Source: an uncultured Coriobacteriaceae bacterium
Lineage (GTDB): Bacteria; Actinomycetota; Coriobacteriia; Coriobacteriales; Eggerthellaceae
Assembly (NCBI GenBank): GCA_900550385.1
Contig: URRZ01000089.1
Location: 1-8,097, forward strand
Reading direction: 5' to 3'
Length of the DNA stretch: 8,097 nucleotides
Part shown: positions 5,017 through 8,097 of the stretch, piece after piece
How the letters are laid out: the number at the start of each line of letters is the position of its first letter
Position numbering within the stretch: position 1 is the first letter of the stretch
Notes under the pieces: generated by a model
What the model was told of the DNA's origin: nothing
Database searches by the model: none
The model's input: the letters and a program-made list of their open reading frames with translations, nothing else
Position numbers and translations under genes: made by a program

Positions 5017-6045
5017 ATGAGATGCCCGCAGTGCGGATCGGGGAGGATCGCGCGCATCGTGTACGGGAGGCGGGAGCTTTCCGAAGAGGAGAGGCGGCAG
5101 ATGGAGGCGGGCAGGCTCGTCTACGGGAACACCCCTTTCCCCGGCGCGGTGCAGCGCCCGTTCAGATGCGGCGATTGCCGGCATGAGTTCGACGAGGACG
5201 AGGCGATGCTGCCTTCGCCCGCCGAGTTCTTCTCGCCCGAGGAGCTGGAGTGGATGAAGGGCATCCGCGATTCGCGCGTCGAGGGGGATGCGCCTTCCGA
5301 CGGCCGACGCGGACAGGACCTGGCTGCCGAAACCGCATCGGCGATCCTAGGCCTGCGCCTTTGGCACCTCGGGAACATCGCGAAGGGGGCGCCCCTCACG
5401 GACCTCCAAAATGAGTCCTTCGTGAAGCTCCTGCTGATGGGGCTGAGGTTCGCCGTGGCGCGCAAGCAGGGAAACGCCGCCGCCGCGCTCGGCGACATGT
5501 ATTCCGACGGGATGCCGGTCGAGCGCGACTACGCCGAAGCGGAGCGCTGGTATCGCGAAGGCGAGCGGCTGGGCGACATGGACGCCGTCATCAAGCTGGG
5601 GAAGCTCTACGAGAGCGGGCTGCTGGGCGCGCCCGACAACGCGAAGGCGTGCGCCCTGTACACGAAGGCGGCGCTGTCCAACGAGCCCGAGGCGCTCTGC
5701 CGGCTGGGCGACATGCTGGCCAGGGGCGCGTGCGGATGCCCCGACAAGAGGATGGCCTATCGGCTGTACGACGACGCGCTGCATCTGACGGAGGAACACG
5801 GCAAGGGCACCGTGCCGCAGGCCCATGCGGCTTTCAGGGTGGCGCGCGTGGTCGGGGACCGCGAGGAGAGCCGGGAAGCGGGCATCTGCTACCTGCCGAT
5901 CCGGGCGCTGGAGCTCTACCAGCTTGCCGAGCGATGCCTCTACGACGGCCTGAAGCGCGGCGAGGAGCGCTGCGGGGAGCTGCTCCAGCAGGCGAGGGAG
6001 GGCCAGGACCGGATGCGCGAGGCGATAGCCGAAGAAATCGGCTGA
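5017..6045 (+). CDS. Zinc-ribbon and Sel1-like repeat protein
   Basis: The 342-residue product starts at MRCPQCGSG, 9 bases after GAGGAGG. The frame is open upstream to 4798, but that stretch is low-complexity Arg/Gly/Pro sequence without a ribosome site. Cys3-x2-Cys6 and Cys51-x2-Cys54 form a four-cysteine zinc ribbon with an unusually long 44-residue loop. After an acidic linker, Sel1-like helical repeats follow from ~152: GNAAAALGDMYSDGMPVERDYAEAERWYREG, then GDMDAVIKLGKLYESGLLGAPDNAKACALYTKA, then NEPEALCRLGDMLARGACGCPDKRMAYRLYDDA. A further degenerate helical stretch runs to the end. Sel1 repeats are protein-interaction scaffolds; no enzymatic motif, signal peptide or membrane segment is seen, so it is probably cytoplasmic. 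The partner is unknown. It appears to be transcribed alone; no clear terminator follows. Confidence 0.8.
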   Translation: MRCPQCGSGRIARIVYGRRELSEEERRQMEAGRLVYGNTPFPGAVQRPFRCGDCRHEFDEDEAMLPSPAEFFSPEELEWMKGIRDSRVEGDAPSDGRRGQDLAAETASAILGLRLWHLGNIAKGAPLTDLQNESFVKLLLMGLRFAVARKQGNAAAALGDMYSDGMPVERDYAEAERWYREGERLGDMDAVIKLGKLYESGLLGAPDNAKACALYTKAALSNEPEALCRLGDMLARGACGCPDKRMAYRLYDDALHLTEEHGKGTVPQAHAAFRVARVVGDREESREAGICYLPIRALELYQLAERCLYDGLKRGEERCGELLQQAREGQDRMREAIAEEIG

Positions 6046-6060
6046 CCCCGCCGTCGCCGC

Positions 6061-6143
6061 TTGACGATCGCTCTCGATGCGTCAGCGGGTTGACGGAAAC
6101 GCCGATGTGTTCATTGACGATGCGTCAACGCACAGCGTAAGGT
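6061..6143 (+). promoter_or_regulatory. TGACG half-site cluster: probable TetR operator and promoter
   Basis: Five TGACG/CGTCA half-sites occur within 68 bases: 6062, 6080 (reverse), 6091, 6115 and 6123 (reverse). The last two form the perfect palindrome TTGACGATGCGTCAA (6114-6128). The first two form a looser inverted pair around 6061-6084. TTGACG at 6114 is also a good -35, and TAAGGT (6138-6143) is a possible -10 at 18 bases' spacing, so a bound repressor would cover the -35. Its position ~110 bases upstream of a TetR-family gene fits autoregulation. Confidence 0.65.
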
Positions 6144-6240
6144 ATCCCCAACGCGATACGGGACGGCATGCCCTGCCGGGCGCCGGCACCGCATCGCCGC
6201 TGGAAGCGCGCAGCCAGCCGTTCTGGAAGAGGGGGTTCCC

Positions 6241-6876
6241 ATGGAGATGCGAAACGGCCATACGGCCGACCAGCCGCTTGCTGGGCAGCCGGACGGGCGG
6301 GCGATCTCCGCGGGGGCCGCAGCAGGCGAGCGACGCGACGAGATCATCGACGCCGCGCGCTCGCTGTACGAGGAGAAGGGGCTGTCGCGCACCACGATCC
6401 AAGACATCACCGCGCGCGTGGGCGTCACGCGGTCGTTGTTCTACCACTACTTCCCCAATAAGGACGCCGTGACCTCGGCCGTCTTGGACACCTACGTCGC
6501 CGACTTCGTCGAGGCGGCGCGGTACTGGGACGAAGGCAGGCGGGAAGGGCAGATCGACGAGTCGCTGGCGAGCGTGGTGAAGCTTCTGCGGATGGGCTTG
6601 TTCGAGCGCGGGTCGTTCCGCCGCGCCTTGGCTTCGAACGAGAACGCCGAGCTGTATCTGGAGTTCGTCAACCGCGTCGCCGAGCGCATCGCGTCGTTCA
6701 TGGAAGAGCACACGGTGAAGGACTACCAGGCGCGCCACCAGATCCGCATCCAGCATGTGCACGAGACGTTCTACGTGCTGGTGCTGGGCTTGGTCGGCTA
6801 TCTTCGGAGCCATCCCGACGCCGACGATGCGCTGGTCGCCGACCTCATCGCGCAGACGCTGCATCTGGATCGTTGA
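6241..6876 (+). CDS. TetR/AcrR-family transcriptional regulator
   Basis: The 211-residue product starts at an ATG 5 bases after GAGGGGG. A disordered Gly/Ala-rich N-terminal extension (~1-29) precedes the DNA-binding domain (~30-80): DEIIDAARSLYEEKG, then the helix-turn-helix TTIQDITARVGVTRSLFYHYFPNKDAV (51-77) with the characteristic FYHYFPNK ending. The C-terminal ligand-binding/dimerisation helices are family-variable (~85-211), and no ligand can be read from them. It should act as a dimeric repressor or, less often, activator, released by a small molecule. The TGACG palindrome upstream is its likely operator. The membrane-protein gene starts 96 bases downstream on the same strand with no terminator between, so it is probably co-transcribed and a likely regulatory target. 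Confidence 0.9.
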   Translation: MEMRNGHTADQPLAGQPDGRAISAGAAAGERRDEIIDAARSLYEEKGLSRTTIQDITARVGVTRSLFYHYFPNKDAVTSAVLDTYVADFVEAARYWDEGRREGQIDESLASVVKLLRMGLFERGSFRRALASNENAELYLEFVNRVAERIASFMEEHTVKDYQARHQIRIQHVHETFYVLVLGLVGYLRSHPDADDALVADLIAQTLHLDR

Positions 6877-6972
6877 GCGCCTCCGGGTCCCGCCGCGACG
6901 CGCCAAGGCGCTCGGCCGGGCCCCGGGATGCGGGCGCGCCCCCGACTCCGCCGATCGGAGGAGGGATCACCC

Positions 6973-7971
6973 ATGTTATTCGACGTCTACGGCGATCATG
7001 CCCTGTACCAGTGGATCGGGTGGGCCATGGTGCTGGTCGCGCTCATCCTGCTGAACGAGTTCGCGCGCAGGTCGAAGGCCGGCGGCATCTTCTGCTTCCT
7101 GGTGGTGCCGGCGGTGCTGACCGCGTACTTCGTCGCCATCACGGTGGGCGCGGCGATGGGCCAGCAGTGGGCGCTGGAGAACCCGACGTACCTGTACCAA
7201 GGCAGCTGGTTCCACTACGCCAAGCTCTACGCGGCAACCATCGGCTGCATCGGCTTCATGGCGCTGAAGTACCAGTGGGGCAGCATCGGGAAATCGCACT
7301 GGTTCAAGTGCTTCCCGTTCGTGATCGTGGCCATCAACATCCTCATCGCCGTGGTGAGCGACTTCGAGAGCGCCGTGCGCGCGTGGGGCACCACGTGGGT
7401 GTCGGTGGAGGGCGTGACGCTCTACGGCGGCTGGCACAACGTGCTCAACGGCATCGCGGGCATCATCAACATCTTCTGCATGACGGGTTGGTTCGGCATC
7501 TACATCTCCAAGAAGCGCCAGGACATGCTGTGGCCGGACATGACGTGGGTGTTCATCATCGCCTACGACATCTGGAACTTCTGCTACACGTACAACTGCC
7601 TGCCCACGCACTCGTGGTACTGCGGCCTGGCGCTGCTTCTGGCGCCCACCATCGCGGCGTTCGCGTGGAACAAGGGCGGCTGGATCCAGAACCGCGCGTT
7701 CACGCTTTCGATCTGGTGCATGTTCTGCCAGGTGTGCCCGATGTTCGCCAACGACTCGATCTTCGCGGTGCAGTCGGTGAACAACCCCGACGTGAACCTG
7801 GCGGTGTCGGCGGTGGCGCTGATCGCCAACGTGGCGGCGCTGGGCTACATCGTCTACCGCAGCAGGAAGCTGGGCGTGAACCCGTACCTGAAGGAAGTGT
7901 TCACGGGGACGAAGGACTACGACAAGGCGATGGCGCGCCGCGCGAGCGACGAGGAGCTGGCGCAGGCGTGA
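6973..7971 (+). CDS. Polytopic, Trp-rich membrane protein, probably DUF5692 family
   Basis: The 332-residue product starts MLFDVYGDHALYQWIGWAMV, 7 bases after GGAGGAGGG; the 15-residue upstream extension lacks a ribosome site. About nine membrane segments are visible by hydrophobicity (roughly 10-29, 38-60, 84-100, 112-129, 153-178, 190-208, 213-231, 242-262, 276-294), followed by a charged cytoplasmic tail of ~37 residues. There are 17 tryptophans and 10 cysteines. Three cysteines form C249-x2-C252-x2-C255-Pro within or at the edge of a membrane helix. The sequence matches my recollection of DUF5692, a membrane family of unknown function seen in Coriobacteriia; this was not searched. No transporter signature is recognisable. 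It follows a TetR regulator, a context that often signals a small-molecule response, but the substrate is unknown. Confidence 0.75.
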   Translation: MLFDVYGDHALYQWIGWAMVLVALILLNEFARRSKAGGIFCFLVVPAVLTAYFVAITVGAAMGQQWALENPTYLYQGSWFHYAKLYAATIGCIGFMALKYQWGSIGKSHWFKCFPFVIVAINILIAVVSDFESAVRAWGTTWVSVEGVTLYGGWHNVLNGIAGIINIFCMTGWFGIYISKKRQDMLWPDMTWVFIIAYDIWNFCYTYNCLPTHSWYCGLALLLAPTIAAFAWNKGGWIQNRAFTLSIWCMFCQVCPMFANDSIFAVQSVNNPDVNLAVSAVALIANVAALGYIVYRSRKLGVNPYLKEVFTGTKDYDKAMARRASDEELAQA

Positions 7972-8097
7972 CGCGCGGCGGCGCGCCGGGCCGAGGTGGG
8001 GGCGGCCGCCTACCGTGGGGGGGCCGCCCCCCCCGGGGCCCACCCGACCCAGCCCACGCCGCGGCCCCCCCGGAGGCAGCCCCGTCAGCCCCCGGGC
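7972..8097. other. Extremely G/C-rich right edge, hairpin and probable low-quality contig end
   Basis: No gene is seen. GGGGGCGGCC (7998-8007) and GGCCGCCCCC (8022-8031) form a perfect 10-bp stem shortly after the membrane-protein stop. A T-run is lacking, so a terminator is only possible. G7, C8 and further C-runs make sequencing error likely. Confidence 0.45.

Noticed and set aside
6976..8043. 355-residue minus-strand ORF opposite the membrane protein
   Set aside because: Arg/His/Val-rich shadow; the plus strand encodes clear membrane helices with a strong ribosome site.
1..8097. CRISPR array, rRNA, toxin-antitoxin, RiPP or phage-defence genes
   Set aside because: No regularly spaced repeats, no rRNA-like sequence and no matching domains were seen. 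The CYQGGC tail at the left gene was considered as a peptide-precursor core, but there is no maturation enzyme nearby and the protein is long for a precursor.

Overview
The window is GC-rich DNA (clearly above 60% GC) with bacterial gene organisation: strong Shine-Dalgarno sites, short intergenic gaps and rho-independent terminators. The gene content is a trigger-factor family with a free-standing SlyD-like FKBP, a TetR regulator beside a Trp-rich membrane protein of apparent DUF5692 type, and an ISLre2/UPF0236-like fragment. Together with the codon bias this fits a Coriobacteriia/Eggerthellaceae-type actinobacterium, but that assignment is inference. The first ~75 and last ~125 bases are homopolymer-rich and look like poorly resolved contig ends.

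Layout. (1) Positions 186-1439, minus strand: an unusual ORF whose N-terminal ~165 residues resemble the start of ISLre2/UPF0236 transposases. It lacks the catalytic remainder and runs in frame into an unrecognised 154-residue domain that has its own ribosome binding site at 656-660. A partial duplicate of the end of this gene lies just beyond its stop. (2) Positions 1440-1898: a divergent promoter region crowded with inverted repeats. (3) Positions 1899-3779, plus strand: a trigger-factor-like chaperone followed by a SlyD-like FKBP, ended by a strong terminator. (4) Positions 3965-4744, minus strand, convergent: a protein consisting only of the trigger-factor C-terminal (chaperone-arm) region. 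A bidirectional terminator separates it from the FKBP. (5) Positions 5017-6045, plus strand: a zinc-ribbon plus Sel1-repeat protein. (6) Positions 6061-6143: a cluster of TGACG half-sites with a perfect 15-bp palindrome. It precedes (7) a TetR-family regulator (6241-6876) and (8) a polytopic membrane protein (6973-7971), probably one transcription unit.

How the parts may work together. Regions 3 and 4 form a folding-factor cluster: ribosome-binding/chaperone protein, prolyl isomerase and isolated chaperone arm. The 8-mer TGGAGCGG occurs as inverted pairs upstream of the trigger-factor operon and upstream of the internal start in the left-hand gene. A single copy lies beside the promoter of the chaperone-arm gene. 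This raises the possibility of shared control of all three units. Regions 6-8 look like a self-contained, self-regulated TetR/membrane-protein module. No CRISPR array, rRNA, tRNA or complete mobile element was seen.
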